Below are positions 42,698-51,204 of a DNA stretch of 64,000 nucleotides, one piece after another. The position numbers were made by a program, and so were the translations under genes. Under the pieces are notes generated by a model. That model saw nothing but the letters and a program-made list of their open reading frames with translations, was not told the DNA's origin and did not search any database. How positions within the stretch are numbered: position 1 is the stretch's first letter; each line of letters begins with the position of its first letter. The DNA is from Neisseria sicca (GTDB lineage Bacteria > Pseudomonadota > Gammaproteobacteria > Burkholderiales > Neisseriaceae): positions 1 through 64,000 of the forward strand of contig NZ_POXG01000005.1 in assembly GCF_003044565.1 (NCBI RefSeq). The letters run 5' to 3'.

Positions 42698-44410
42698 ATG
42701 AACTTAGTTTCCATCGGCATCATCGCCGGCGTCATACTCGTCGCGCTGTTCGTACTCGGCCTTATCCTTACCCGCCTGTACCGCCGCGCCAGCAAAGAAG
42801 TCTCCTTCGTCCGTACCGGCTTCGGCGGCGAAAAAGTCATCATGAACGGCGGCGCGATGGTGCTGCCCGTACTGCACGAAATCATCCCCGTCAACATGAA
42901 CACATTGCGCCTCGAAGTGCGCCGCGCGGCGCAGCAGGCGTTGATTACCCGCGACCGGATGCGCGTTGACGTCATGGCGGAATTTTACGTCCGCGTCAAA
43001 CCCAGCGCCGAGAGCATTGCCACTGCCGCGCAAACGCTGGGTATGAAAACCATGTCGCCCGACGAATTGAAAGACCTCGTCGAAGGTAAATTCGTCGATG
43101 CCCTGCGCGCCGTCGCCGCCGAAATGGCGATGGAAGAGCTGCACGAAAAACGTGTTGATTTCGTTCAGAAAGTGCAACAAGTCGTGAGCGAAGACTTGTT
43201 TAAAAACGGCCTCGAACTTGAAACCGTCTCCCTGACCGGCCTCGACCAGACCAGCTTTGAGTTTTTCAACCCGCAAAACGCCTTTGACGCGGAAGGTCTG
43301 ACCAAACTGACCGAAACCATCGAAGGCCGCCGCAAAAAACGCAACGAAATCGAACAAGACACCGATTTGGCGATTAAAACCAAAAACCTCGAAGCCGAGC
43401 AGCAACGCCTGAAAATCTCGCGCGAAGAAGAATACGCCAAACTCGAACAAGAACGCGAAATCTCCGTGCGCCGCGCCGAACAGGAAGCCAGCATTGCCGA
43501 GCAGGAAGCGCAGAAAAAACGCGAGGCGGAAGAAGCCAAAATTGCCGCCGAACGCGAAGTGGATTTGAAACGCATCGCCGCCGAACGCGACATTAAAAAC
43601 GAAGACATCCGCAAAGCCCAAGCCGTCGAGCAGGCGGAGGTCGAACGCCGCAAAGCCATCGAGCTTGCCGAACAAGACCGCGCCATCGCCGTTGCCGAGA
43701 AATCGCGTGCCGAATCCGAAGCCAAAGCCGAGGCAGACAAAGCCCGTGCCGCCGCCGTGCGTGAAGAAGAGAGCGTGATTACCGTACGCGAAACCGAACG
43801 CGCCGAACGTGCCAAAGCGGTCGAACTGATTGCCGCCGAAGAAGCCGCACAAAAAGACGCGATTTCGCTCACCGTCGCCGCCGAAGCCGAGAAACAGGCC
43901 GCGCAAGACCGCGCCGAAGCCGTGCGCATCGCCGCCGAAGCCGAAGCTGAGAAACAACGCCTGCAAGCCAAAGGTGAAGCCGATGCCAAAGTCCTGCTGG
44001 CACAAGCGCAAGAGCAGCAATACAAAGTCGATGCCGAAGGTACCCGCGCCGTGAACGAAGCCGCCAACGTCCTGAGCGTCGAGCAAGTCGAAATGCAAGT
44101 ACGCCTCGCCCTCTTGAAACACCTGCCCGACATCATCCGCGAATCCGTGCGCCCGATGGAAAACATCGACGACATCAAGATTCTGCAAGTCAACGGCTTG
44201 GGCGGATTCAGCGGCGCTGCCAACGGCTCCGAAGGCGTGTCGGACGGTCAAACCACACAAGCCAGCCTCGCCGACCAAATGGTCAACAGCGCCCTGCGCT
44301 ACCGCAGCCAAGCCCCGCTGGTTGACGGCCTCTTGAAAGAATTGGGTCTGAACGGCGGCGACATCAACGGTCTGACGCAAGGGCTGGATAAAGGCATCGG
44401 CAAAGAATAA
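42698..44410 (+). CDS. yqiK: Flotillin family protein YqiK
   Basis: This is a 570-residue membrane-anchored SPFH/flotillin protein. It has one N-terminal membrane helix (residues 5-27), the SPFH domain with SFVRTGFGGEKVIMNGGAMVLPV and VDVMAEFYVRVKPSAESIA, and a long Ala/Glu-rich coiled coil (about 210-440) that drives oligomerisation. A C-terminal Gly-rich part, LGLNGGDINGLTQGL, follows. Flotillins organise membrane microdomains and scaffold signalling or secretion proteins. It forms a functional set with YqiJ and possibly with the PspA-family protein upstream. Start at 42698 after AAGAAAGGAAAACCC. Confidence 0.92.
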   Translation: MNLVSIGIIAGVILVALFVLGLILTRLYRRASKEVSFVRTGFGGEKVIMNGGAMVLPVLHEIIPVNMNTLRLEVRRAAQQALITRDRMRVDVMAEFYVRVKPSAESIATAAQTLGMKTMSPDELKDLVEGKFVDALRAVAAEMAMEELHEKRVDFVQKVQQVVSEDLFKNGLELETVSLTGLDQTSFEFFNPQNAFDAEGLTKLTETIEGRRKKRNEIEQDTDLAIKTKNLEAEQQRLKISREEEYAKLEQEREISVRRAEQEASIAEQEAQKKREAEEAKIAAEREVDLKRIAAERDIKNEDIRKAQAVEQAEVERRKAIELAEQDRAIAVAEKSRAESEAKAEADKARAAAVREEESVITVRETERAERAKAVELIAAEEAAQKDAISLTVAAEAEKQAAQDRAEAVRIAAEAEAEKQRLQAKGEADAKVLLAQAQEQQYKVDAEGTRAVNEAANVLSVEQVEMQVRLALLKHLPDIIRESVRPMENIDDIKILQVNGLGGFSGAANGSEGVSDGQTTQASLADQMVNSALRYRSQAPLVDGLLKELGLNGGDINGLTQGLDKGIGKE

Positions 44411-44437
44411 GCCGCGCTGCTAAGAAGGTCTGAAAGC

Positions 44438-44480
44438 AAAGGTCGTCTGAAACCTCGAAATAGGGTTTCAGACGACCTTT
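44438..44480 (+). terminator. DUS terminator after yqiK
   Basis: Intact facing uptake sequences with T-run about 27 bases behind the yqiK stop. Confidence 0.8.
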
Positions 44481-44484
44481 TGTC

Positions 44485-44509
44485 ATGGAAGGAACAAATC
44501 TGTCATCAG
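44485..44509. repeat. 25-bp direct repeat left of the Correia element
   Basis: The 25 bases beginning ATGGAAGGAAC and ending CTGTCATCAG occur again, without change, at 44669-44693 on the other side of the Correia element. Confidence 0.9.
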
Positions 44510-44666
44510 TATAGTGGATTAAATTTAAACCAGTACGGCGTTGCCTCGCCTTAGCTCAAAGAGAACGATTCTCTAAGGTGCTGAAGCACCAAGTGAATCG
44601 GTTCCGTACTATTTGTACTGTCTGCGGCTTCGTCGCCTTGTCCTGATTTAAAGTTAATCCACTATA
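44510..44666. mobile_element. Correia repeat enclosed element (long form)
   Basis: A 157-bp element with ends TATAGTGGATTAA / TTAATCCACTATA and the long internal block (GAGAACGATTCTC). It differs from the others in being flanked by a 25-bp direct repeat. Confidence 0.92.
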
Positions 44667-44668
44667 TT

Positions 44669-44975
44669 ATGGAAGGAACAAATCTGTCATCAGCCAAACC
44701 TGTTCCATCGCATCAAACGCGACAAACAGGCGGAGCAGGTACAGCGTATTCGTCAGGCGTTCGGCTTAAAGCAAACAAGTTGGAAGCCGAAGAAAAAACA
44801 AACGAAATGGGCGGAATGAGTGATACAGCTTGCCGAACATAAACAGCGTTTGCCCGCTTAGAGAAAGCCCAAGCCGCACCTGACACCCTCTTCCGAACCA
44901 AGCAAACCGAGTCTGCGGCAAGCCGACATGGCAACAGCAGCTTGCCCGCGCCGAACAAACCGTTTTAAAGCATAA
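44669..44975 (+). pseudogene. Possible decayed coding remnant
   Basis: About 300 bases with gene-like composition but no long open frame. One frame starts ATG at 44669 (the flanking 25-bp repeat) and reads 57 codons to a stop at 44842; another reads RIKRDKQAEQVQRIRQAFGL and then has stops. Neither matches a family I know. It may be the remains of an inserted or truncated gene. Confidence 0.3.
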
Positions 44976-44981
44976 AAACAC

Positions 44982-45014
44982 AAAGGTCGTCTGAAAACCT
45001 GTTTTCAGACGACC
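44982..45014 (-). terminator. DUS terminator after amiC
   Basis: Facing uptake sequences with a very short loop, 25 bases behind the amiC stop. Confidence 0.75.
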
Positions 45015-45039
45015 TCTTATCTTTTCCAACAAACTCGGT

Positions 45040-46302
45040 TTAGCCTCTGCGCAATACGGCGTTGTTGACGTATTTTTGGATGCCGGTGGCGATGGCGTCG
45101 GCGCATTGGCGGCGGAAGGAGTCGCTGCCGAGCAGCCGCTCTTCGGTCGGGTTGGACAGGAAGGCGGTTTCGACGAGGATGGATGGGATGTCGGGCGCGC
45201 GCAGGACGGCGAAGTTGGCTTCGTCAACGCGGCCTTTGTGGAGTTGGTTGAGTTTGCCCAATTCGGTCAGGACGGAATGTCCGAGCTTGCGGCTGTCGCG
45301 CATGGTAGCGGTTTGGGTCATGTCGAGAATGGCGTTATCGACGCTGCGGTTGCCGCTTTTGGCAACGCCGCCGATGGCATCGGCGTTGTTTTGGGTTTGG
45401 GCGAGGAATTTAGCGGCAGAGCTGGTCGCGCCTTTGGTGTTGAGCATATACACGCCGGTACCGCGCGCAGACGGGCTGGTAAAGGCGTCGGCGTGGATGG
45501 AGACGAACACGTCGGCATTGCGCGCGCGGGCTTTGGCGACGCGTACGCCCAGTGGGATGAAGATGTCTTCGTTGCGGGTCATGTAAACGGTGTAGCCTAT
45601 GCCTTCGAGGCGTTTTTTGGCTTCGCGGGCGATGGAGAGGACGACGTTTTTCTCTTTCAAGCCGCTCGGACCGATGGCACCAGGGTCTTCACCGCCATGA
45701 CCGGGGTCTATCATGACGACGGGACGGCGGCCGCCGCCGCGGTTGGAACGCGGAGGTGCGTCTTGGGCAATGTTCGTGCGCTCGGCAGGACGTTGCGTTT
45801 GCATGCGTTTCGGCGGATTGCCGTTGAGCAGCGCCATCATCGGGTCGTTGGCATCGACACCGTGCGGATAAAGGTCGATCACGAGGCGGTTTTTAAAGCC
45901 GCCGACAGGGGCAAGCGAGAAGACTTGCGGATGGGCGTTTTGCTTGAGGTCGATCACAACGCGCACGGTCGTCGGGGTGTTTTGTCCGGCGCGGATGCTG
46001 CGGATGTAGGGGTCGTCGGGCAGGACTTTGCCGGAAATGCCTTGCAGGACGCTGTTGATGTTGGCGTTTTGGATGTCAACGACGAGCCTGCCGGGGTTTT
46101 CCAAGGCGAAATGCTGATATTGCAGCGCGCGCGAGCTTTCGATGGTAATACGGGTATAGGCGTGCGAAGGCCAAATACGGGCGGCGACGAATTGGGCTGG
46201 CGGCGCGGCTTTGGCGAGGGCGGAGGCAATCGGCGTGAGGGTGAACAACAGTCCGGCAGTTTGGCGGACGACTTGTCTTCGTGTCAGTTTGAATTTAACC
46301 AT
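45040..46302 (-). CDS. amiC: N-acetylmuramoyl-L-alanine amidase AmiC
   Basis: AmiC cuts the amide bond between muramic acid and the stem peptide to separate daughter cells. The 420-residue product has a twin-arginine-type signal (TRRQVVRQTAGLLFTLTPIA), an AMIN domain (about residues 45-140) that targets the septum, and a zinc amidase_3 domain with VMIDPGHGGEDPGA, SIHADAF and SILVETAFLSNP, which hold the zinc and catalytic residues. The start at 46302 is chosen for the signal peptide; it overlaps the end of tsaE by 19 bases, so the two are coupled. In the gonococcus the homologue is Tat-exported and needed for cell separation. Confidence 0.95.
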   Translation of the reverse strand: MVKFKLTRRQVVRQTAGLLFTLTPIASALAKAAPPAQFVAARIWPSHAYTRITIESSRALQYQHFALENPGRLVVDIQNANINSVLQGISGKVLPDDPYIRSIRAGQNTPTTVRVVIDLKQNAHPQVFSLAPVGGFKNRLVIDLYPHGVDANDPMMALLNGNPPKRMQTQRPAERTNIAQDAPPRSNRGGGRRPVVMIDPGHGGEDPGAIGPSGLKEKNVVLSIAREAKKRLEGIGYTVYMTRNEDIFIPLGVRVAKARARNADVFVSIHADAFTSPSARGTGVYMLNTKGATSSAAKFLAQTQNNADAIGGVAKSGNRSVDNAILDMTQTATMRDSRKLGHSVLTELGKLNQLHKGRVDEANFAVLRAPDIPSILVETAFLSNPTEERLLGSDSFRRQCADAIATGIQKYVNNAVLRRG

Positions 46303-46760
46303 GCTTCTAAACTTTTTTGTCCGTTGGCGGTGTGTGCGGTAGCGGTGCAGGTCCTGCCCTGCGCGGCGTGATTCAGGGATACGGTGATGTCTGCGGGCGG
46401 AGTGAACGCGCCGCCCTGTTGCGGCCATTCGATGATGCAGACGCTGTCAGGGGAGAATAGGTCGTCCAGACCGGCATCTTCCCATTCTTCGGGCGAGGCA
46501 AAGCGGTAAAGGTCGAAATGATGAAGCGTGAACGCTTCCAGCGGGTAGGATTCGACGATGGCGTAGGTCGGGCTTTTGACCGCGCCGGTGTGTCCGAGTC
46601 CGCGCAGGATGCCGCGCGTGAACGTGGTTTTCCCCGCGCCCAAATCGCCTTGCAGATGGATGACCAATGGCGCGCGCAGCGATTCTGCCCAACTCCCGCC
46701 CAGCTTGAGTGTGGACTCTTCGTCGGGAAGCTGGCGGGAAAGGGATGCGCCGTCGCTCAT
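46284..46760 (-). CDS. tsaE: tRNA threonylcarbamoyladenosine biosynthesis ATPase TsaE
   Basis: TsaE is the ATPase that works with TsaB and TsaD to place t6A at position 37 of ANN-reading tRNAs. The 158-residue protein has Walker A HLQGDLGAGKTTFTRG (about residue 35), KSPTYAIVESYP and the FDLYRF motif, and the late WPQQGGAF. It is upstream of amiC and overlaps it, an arrangement also common in gamma-proteobacteria. Start at ATG 46760, though the ribosome site is weak. Confidence 0.93.
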   Translation of the reverse strand: MSDGASLSRQLPDEESTLKLGGSWAESLRAPLVIHLQGDLGAGKTTFTRGILRGLGHTGAVKSPTYAIVESYPLEAFTLHHFDLYRFASPEEWEDAGLDDLFSPDSVCIIEWPQQGGAFTPPADITVSLNHAAQGRTCTATAHTANGQKSLEAWLNSN

Positions 46761-46891
46761 GAAATCAGCCTTATCGTGTTCTAAAAACCTTAATTATGCT
46801 GTATTTACGGGCATTTGCAAACATAAGGGAGGATAAAGTTAGATAAAGATGTTCAATCGGCATCTTTGCCGTTTGCCGTCCAAACGCTTCA

Positions 46892-46944
46892 GGGGTCGTC
46901 TGAAAACGCCGTTTCCACGCAGCCCAAACCCTTTCAGACGACCC
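46892..46944. repeat. DUS pair between tsaE and murI
   Basis: GGGGTCGTCTGAAA and TTTCAGACGACCCC face each other about 25 bases apart, in the divergent region of 254 bases. Both copies have G instead of A at the first position. Confidence 0.6.
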
Positions 46945-47014
46945 CGTCCCTGTTAAGCCTTGCGCCGAACGTGTACAATCCGCCCCATCATACCTAATCC
47001 GTACAAACCGCATC

Positions 47015-47824
47015 ATGACTACCAGCAAACAACGCCCCATCGGCGTTTTCGATTCCGGCGTCGGCGGACTGACCAACGTCCGCGCCCTGATGGAACGCCT
47101 GCCGATGGAAAATATCATCTACTTCGGAGACACCGCCCGCGTTCCCTACGGCACCAAATCCCGCGCCACCATCGAAACCTTCGCCATGCAGATTGTCGAT
47201 TTCCTGCTGGAAAACGATGTTAAGGCACTGGTCATCGCGTGCAACACCATCGCCGCCGTTGCCGGACAGAAAATCCGCCAAAAAGCAGGCAATATGCCCG
47301 TATTGGACGTGATTTCCGCCGGCGCGCAGGCAGCCTTGAACACCACGCGCAACAACAAAATCGGCATCATCGCCACCAACACCACCGTCAACAGCAACGC
47401 CTACGCCCGCGCCATTCACGCCCAAAATCCCGACACACTCGTGCGCACGCAGGCGACGCCGCTGCTCGTGCCGCTGGTGGAAGAAGGCTGGCTTGACCAT
47501 GAAGTAACCCGCCTGACCGTGCGCGAATATCTCAAACCGCTCTTGGTGGATGACATCGACACACTCGTCCTCGGCTGTACCCACTTCCCGCTGCTCAAGC
47601 CCCTGATCGGCAAAGAAGCGCAAAACGTCGCCCTGGTCGACTCCGCCATCACCACCGCCGAAGCGACCGCCCAAGCGCTCGCCCAAGCAGGGTTACTCAA
47701 CACTGAAAACGACAGCCCCGACTACCGCTTCTACGTCAGCGACATCCCCCTGCGCTTCCGCACCATAGGCGAACGCTTCCTCGGACGCAGCATGGAACAA
47801 ATCGAAATGGTTTCGCTGGGATAA
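47015..47824 (+). CDS. murI: Glutamate racemase
   Basis: MurI turns L-glutamate into D-glutamate for peptidoglycan stem peptides. The 269-residue protein has the N-terminal IGVFDSGVGGLTN, the first catalytic cysteine in VIACNTIAA and the second in LVLGCTHFPLL, plus YFGDTARVPYG. The ATG at 47015 lies at the expected position. A DUS terminator follows after about 25 bases. Confidence 0.97.
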   Translation: MTTSKQRPIGVFDSGVGGLTNVRALMERLPMENIIYFGDTARVPYGTKSRATIETFAMQIVDFLLENDVKALVIACNTIAAVAGQKIRQKAGNMPVLDVISAGAQAALNTTRNNKIGIIATNTTVNSNAYARAIHAQNPDTLVRTQATPLLVPLVEEGWLDHEVTRLTVREYLKPLLVDDIDTLVLGCTHFPLLKPLIGKEAQNVALVDSAITTAEATAQALAQAGLLNTENDSPDYRFYVSDIPLRFRTIGERFLGRSMEQIEMVSLG

Positions 47825-47846
47825 GGCGTATCCCGCCCTCCGAAAC

Positions 47847-47890
47847 AAAAGGTCGTCTGAAAACCGATATCCAGGTTTTCAGACGACCTT
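47847..47890 (+). terminator. DUS terminator after murI
   Basis: Intact facing uptake sequences with loop CCGATATCC. Confidence 0.8.
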
Positions 47891-47952
47891 GCCGCGTAAA
47901 ATACGCTACAATACGCTCTATTTCAAGCTTCTAAAATTAAAAGGAAAATTCA

Positions 47953-49404
47953 ATGTTCAGCTTCTTCCGCCGCAAGAAAAAACAGGAAACGCCCGCTCAA
48001 GAAGAAACCCGCATTCAGGAAACCGCCGCCGAAGCCGTAGAACGCGCCGAAACCACCGTTTCGCAAACGCTTGAAACGGTTCAGGAAAATATCGGCGAAA
48101 AAGCGGAAGAGCTGACGGCGGCAGTCGAAACGGCAGTAGAAAGTGCAAAAGAGCGTGCCGAAGAAATCCGCGAGACTGTGGTTGAACATATTTCCGAAAC
48201 GGTCGAACACATCCACGCGGCAGTCAGCGAAACGTCGTCTGAAACGGTTGAAAAAGTGGAAGAGCGCGTTGAAGCCGTCAGCGAAACCGTTGCCGAAAAT
48301 GTTTCTGCAGCAGTCGAACACGTCCACGAAGCGGTCAGCTATAGGTCGTCTGAAACCGTAGAAGCCGTTGAAACCTTAGAAACCCAAGCTGAAGCCGCGC
48401 CTGCAACATCCGAAGAACATTCTGTGCAAACCCCTGAAAATACAGCCGTCGCAACGTCGTCTGAAACCTTCGAACCGTCCGAAACCGAACCCAAGCTCGG
48501 ATGGGCGGCGCGTTTGAAACAGGGTCTGACCAAATCGCGCGACAAAATGGCAAAATCGCTGGCGGGCGTGTTCGGCGGCGGGCAAATCGACGAAGACTTG
48601 TACGAAGAGCTGGAAACCGTGCTGATTACCAGCGACATGGGCATGGAAGCGACGGAATACCTGATGAAAGACGTGCGCAACCGCGTCAGCCTCAAAGGGC
48701 TGAAAGACGGCAACGAGTTGCGCGGCGCGTTGAAAGAAGCCTTGTACGACTTGATTAAGCCGTTGGAAAAACCGCTGGTCTTGCCCGAAACGAAAGAGCC
48801 GTTCGTCATCATGTTGGCGGGCATCAACGGCGCGGGCAAAACCACCTCCATTGGCAAACTCGCCAAATATTTCCAAGCGCAAGGCAAATCCGTACTGCTT
48901 GCCGCAGGCGACACCTTCCGCGCCGCCGCCCGCGAGCAGCTTCAGGCATGGGGCGAACGCAACAACGTAACCGTCATCTCGCAAACCACGGGTGATTCCG
49001 CCGCCGTCTGCTTCGATGCCGTCCAAGCCGCCAAAGCGCGCGGCATCGACATCGTGCTTGCCGACACCGCCGGCCGCCTGCCCACGCAGCTTCATTTGAT
49101 GGAAGAAATCAAAAAAGTAAAACGCGTGCTGCAAAAAGCCATGCCCGACGCGCCGCACGAAATCATCGTCGTGCTCGATGCCAACATCGGGCAAAACGCC
49201 GTCAACCAAGTCAAAGCCTTTGACGAAGCGCTGGGTCTGACCGGCTTAATTGTCACCAAACTCGATGGCACGGCAAAAGGCGGCATCCTCGCCGCGCTTG
49301 CTTCCGACCGCCCTATCCCCGTCCGCTACATCGGTGTGGGCGAAGGCATAGACGATTTGCGCCCATTTAACGCGCGCGCGTTTGTAGACGCGTTGTTGGA
49401 CTAA
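47953..49404 (+). CDS. ftsY: Signal recognition particle receptor FtsY
   Basis: FtsY is the membrane-bound GTPase that receives ribosome-SRP complexes and hands them to the Sec translocon. The 483-residue protein has a long acidic N-terminal A domain (residues 1-180, rich in ETVE repeats), followed by the NG domain with MLAGINGAGKTTSIGKLA, LAAGDTFRAAAREQL, VLADTAGRLPTQ and TKLDGTAKGG. The A domain contains one exact in-frame uptake sequence (48343-48354, YRSSETVE) and two near copies (TSSETVEK and TSSETFEP). The repeated ETVEKVEERVE pattern suggests internal duplication. Confidence 0.96.
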   Translation: MFSFFRRKKKQETPAQEETRIQETAAEAVERAETTVSQTLETVQENIGEKAEELTAAVETAVESAKERAEEIRETVVEHISETVEHIHAAVSETSSETVEKVEERVEAVSETVAENVSAAVEHVHEAVSYRSSETVEAVETLETQAEAAPATSEEHSVQTPENTAVATSSETFEPSETEPKLGWAARLKQGLTKSRDKMAKSLAGVFGGGQIDEDLYEELETVLITSDMGMEATEYLMKDVRNRVSLKGLKDGNELRGALKEALYDLIKPLEKPLVLPETKEPFVIMLAGINGAGKTTSIGKLAKYFQAQGKSVLLAAGDTFRAAAREQLQAWGERNNVTVISQTTGDSAAVCFDAVQAAKARGIDIVLADTAGRLPTQLHLMEEIKKVKRVLQKAMPDAPHEIIVVLDANIGQNAVNQVKAFDEALGLTGLIVTKLDGTAKGGILAALASDRPIPVRYIGVGEGIDDLRPFNARAFVDALLD

Positions 49405-49501
49405 GCCAAATCGGGCAACAGTCCGATAACGAAAAATCCCGATACGGCAAAATGCCTGCAGATGCGTTTTGATTCAACACAGCCATTTTGCCGCACCATG
49501 A

Positions 49502-49543
49502 AAAAGGTCATCTGAAACCGAAAACAGGTTTCAGACGACCTTT
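49502..49543 (+). terminator. DUS terminator with one mutated arm
   Basis: GGTCATCTGAAAC against intact GTTTCAGACGACC; one base differs in the left arm. It lies about 100 bases behind ftsY. Confidence 0.65.
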
Positions 49544-49614
49544 GTTTGATGTGGCGGACGCAATATCGCTGCCGTCAATTTGTGCAGCGCCTATTTCCTC
49601 TGCCGAAAAAAGGC

Positions 49615-49669
49615 GAAAACCGTTTGAAAGCAACCCTTACGGAGACAAGTAGCTTTACAAACGGTTTTC
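49615..49669. repeat. Unexplained inverted repeat behind ftsY
   Basis: GAAAACCGTTTG at 49615-49626 pairs perfectly with CAAACGGTTTTC at 49658-49669. The 31-base loop contains AACCCTTACGGAGAC. It has no T-tract after it, so it may be a structured RNA element or a repeat remnant, not a terminator. The region 49544-49709 otherwise has nothing clear. Confidence 0.6.
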
Positions 49670-49709
49670 AGGTCGGCCTAGCGACCCACCAACGATTATT
49701 ATACCAATA

Positions 49710-50042
49710 TCATGCCTTTTTGACAAACTCTGATTTCAAATTCATCGCGCTGCCGTCGATTTTGCAACCGATATTGTGGTCGCCTTCTTGCAGGCGTATG
49801 CCTTTTACCTTGGTTCCTTGCTTGATAACCATAGAGCTGCCTTTGACTTTGAGGTCTTTAATCAGGACAACGGTGTCGCCGTCTTGCAACACGGCGCCAT
49901 TGGCATCTTTGACGCTCAGGGTTTCTTCGGCGGCTTCGCCGTCGTTTTCCGTCCATTCAAACGCGCATTCGGGGCAGATGTATTGGCTGCCGTCTTCGTA
50001 GGTGTATTCGGATTGGCATTGTGGGCAAGGTGGGAGGGACAT
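49710..50042 (-). CDS. yjdM: PhnA/YjdM family zinc-ribbon protein
   Basis: This is a 110-residue cytoplasmic protein with an N-terminal zinc ribbon ([27 protein letters not shown]) and a C-terminal SH3-like domain ([19 protein letters not shown] ... [11 protein letters not shown]). The family was once linked to alkylphosphonate use (PhnA), but its function is unproven. It is monocistronic, followed on the minus strand only by the ftsY region. Confidence 0.9.
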   Translation of the reverse strand: MSLPPCPQCQSEYTYEDGSQYICPECAFEWTENDGEAAEETLSVKDANGAVLQDGDTVVLIKDLKVKGSSMVIKQGTKVKGIRLQEGDHNIGCKIDGSAMNLKSEFVKKA

Positions 50043-50110
50043 GGTGGGGATTCCTTTGGTTGAGAAGCGTGGGATTATAAGGGAAAGGGTGCAAGGATAC
50101 GACGGCTTTG

Positions 50111-50267
50111 TATAGTGGATTAACTTTAAATCAGGACAAGGCTACGAAGCCGCGGACAGTACAGATAGTACGGAACCGATTCACTTGGTGCTTTAGCACC
50201 TTAGAGAATCGTTCTCTTTGAGCTAAGGCGAGGCAACGCCGTACTGGTTTAAAGTTAATCCACTATA
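50111..50267. mobile_element. Correia repeat enclosed element (long form)
   Basis: A 157-bp element with ends TATAGTGGATTAA / TTAATCCACTATA and the GAGAATCGTTCTC block, between yjdM and rlpA. Confidence 0.92.
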
Positions 50268-50328
50268 CCTATGCTTCAATACAAAACGACCTGTCTTGCA
50301 ACAGGTCGTCTGAAAACACGGATACGGC

Positions 50329-51054
50329 TTAGAGAGACAGCGAAGCTGCCTGAATCAGACCGCGTGCTTTGGCTTCGGCTTCGGCGGCACGCTCTTGCGA
50401 GGTGAACGGACCCATTTTGACGACGTATTCGTAGTCGCGTTTCTCCATGGAAACTTTCGGATTCATTTTGCCGTAAGAAAGGTTTACCGCAGCTTGGTTC
50501 ATATAGGCTTGCGCTTCGCGCTCGGTACCGAAGGATTTCAAATCGACAAAAATGTCTTGACCGTTGTAGGCTTGGGCGCTTTGACCCGGAACGATTTGCT
50601 CGACTTTGACGTGTGCCGTGCCTTGGTTGATGAAACCTAATTGTTGGGCAGCGGCTTTGGAAACGTCGATCACACGGTTGCCGTGGAAAGGACCGCGGTC
50701 GTTGACGCGGACGATGATGCTTTTACCGTTTTTGGTGTTGGTCACACGGGCGTAGCTGGGAATGGGGAGGGTTTTGTGGGCGGCGGTCAGGGCGTTCATA
50801 TTGTAACGCTCGCCGCTGGAAGTTTTACGGCCGTGGAACTGGCTGCCGTACCATGAGGCATTGCCGGTTTGGACGAAGGAGGATACTTTGGTCATCGGCG
50901 TGTAGCGTTTGCCGGCGACTTTGTAGCTGCGGTTGGCGGAGGAATGCAGCTTCTCGGTGCGGACAATGGAGTCGGCTGAGGCGGAATGAATGGAAAGGAT
51001 GCTGATTGCAACGGCAGTCAGGGTGGAGAAAAGGGTGGTTTTAGATAAAGTCAA
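50329..51054 (-). CDS. rlpA: RlpA-like septal lytic transglycosylase
   Basis: This is a 241-residue envelope protein with a signal peptide (cleavage after SADS). It has a double-psi beta-barrel domain (about residues 62-150: GNASWYGSQFHGRKTSSGERYNM, IIVRVNDRGPFHGNRVIDVSKAAA) and a C-terminal SPOR domain (about 165-240) that binds denuded septal peptidoglycan. In Pseudomonas RlpA cuts such naked glycan strands. There is no lipobox, so this copy is probably periplasmic. It stands alone with a single DUS behind it. Confidence 0.9.
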   Translation of the reverse strand: MTLSKTTLFSTLTAVAISILSIHSASADSIVRTEKLHSSANRSYKVAGKRYTPMTKVSSFVQTGNASWYGSQFHGRKTSSGERYNMNALTAAHKTLPIPSYARVTNTKNGKSIIVRVNDRGPFHGNRVIDVSKAAAQQLGFINQGTAHVKVEQIVPGQSAQAYNGQDIFVDLKSFGTEREAQAYMNQAAVNLSYGKMNPKVSMEKRDYEYVVKMGPFTSQERAAEAEAKARGLIQAASLSL

Positions 51055-51124
51055 AACGTAGTCCGTTCTAGAGTTGATAACGCGGCGGGATGGCTCCCAA
51101 GCGGTTTCAGACGACGTATTGGCG

Positions 51125-51178
51125 GTTTGACAAAAACCAAGCTGTCGTCGGACAGTATCGCCTTGGTTTTTGTCAAAC
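51125..51178. terminator. Long perfect hairpin between rlpA and trmL
   Basis: GTTTGACAAAAACCAAG at 51125-51141 pairs perfectly with CTTGGTTTTTGTCAAAC at 51162-51178. The loop itself contains CTGTCGTCGGACAG, a second small palindrome. It is not built from the uptake sequence. It lies behind trmL on the minus strand and is a good terminator candidate. A DUS-like copy lies at 51107-51118. Confidence 0.65.
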
Positions 51179-51204
51179 GGCTCAGGGAGACTCCCTTGCG
51201 GATG

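Noticed and set aside
42704..44380. A 558-codon minus-strand frame opposite yqiK
   Set aside because: Phe/Gly-rich translation of the complementary strand of a coiled-coil gene; no motif or ribosome site.
44669..44842. A 57-codon frame behind the Correia element as a real gene
   Set aside because: Its start lies within the 25-bp direct repeat, and another frame of the same stretch looks equally gene-like, so I list the stretch only as a possible remnant.
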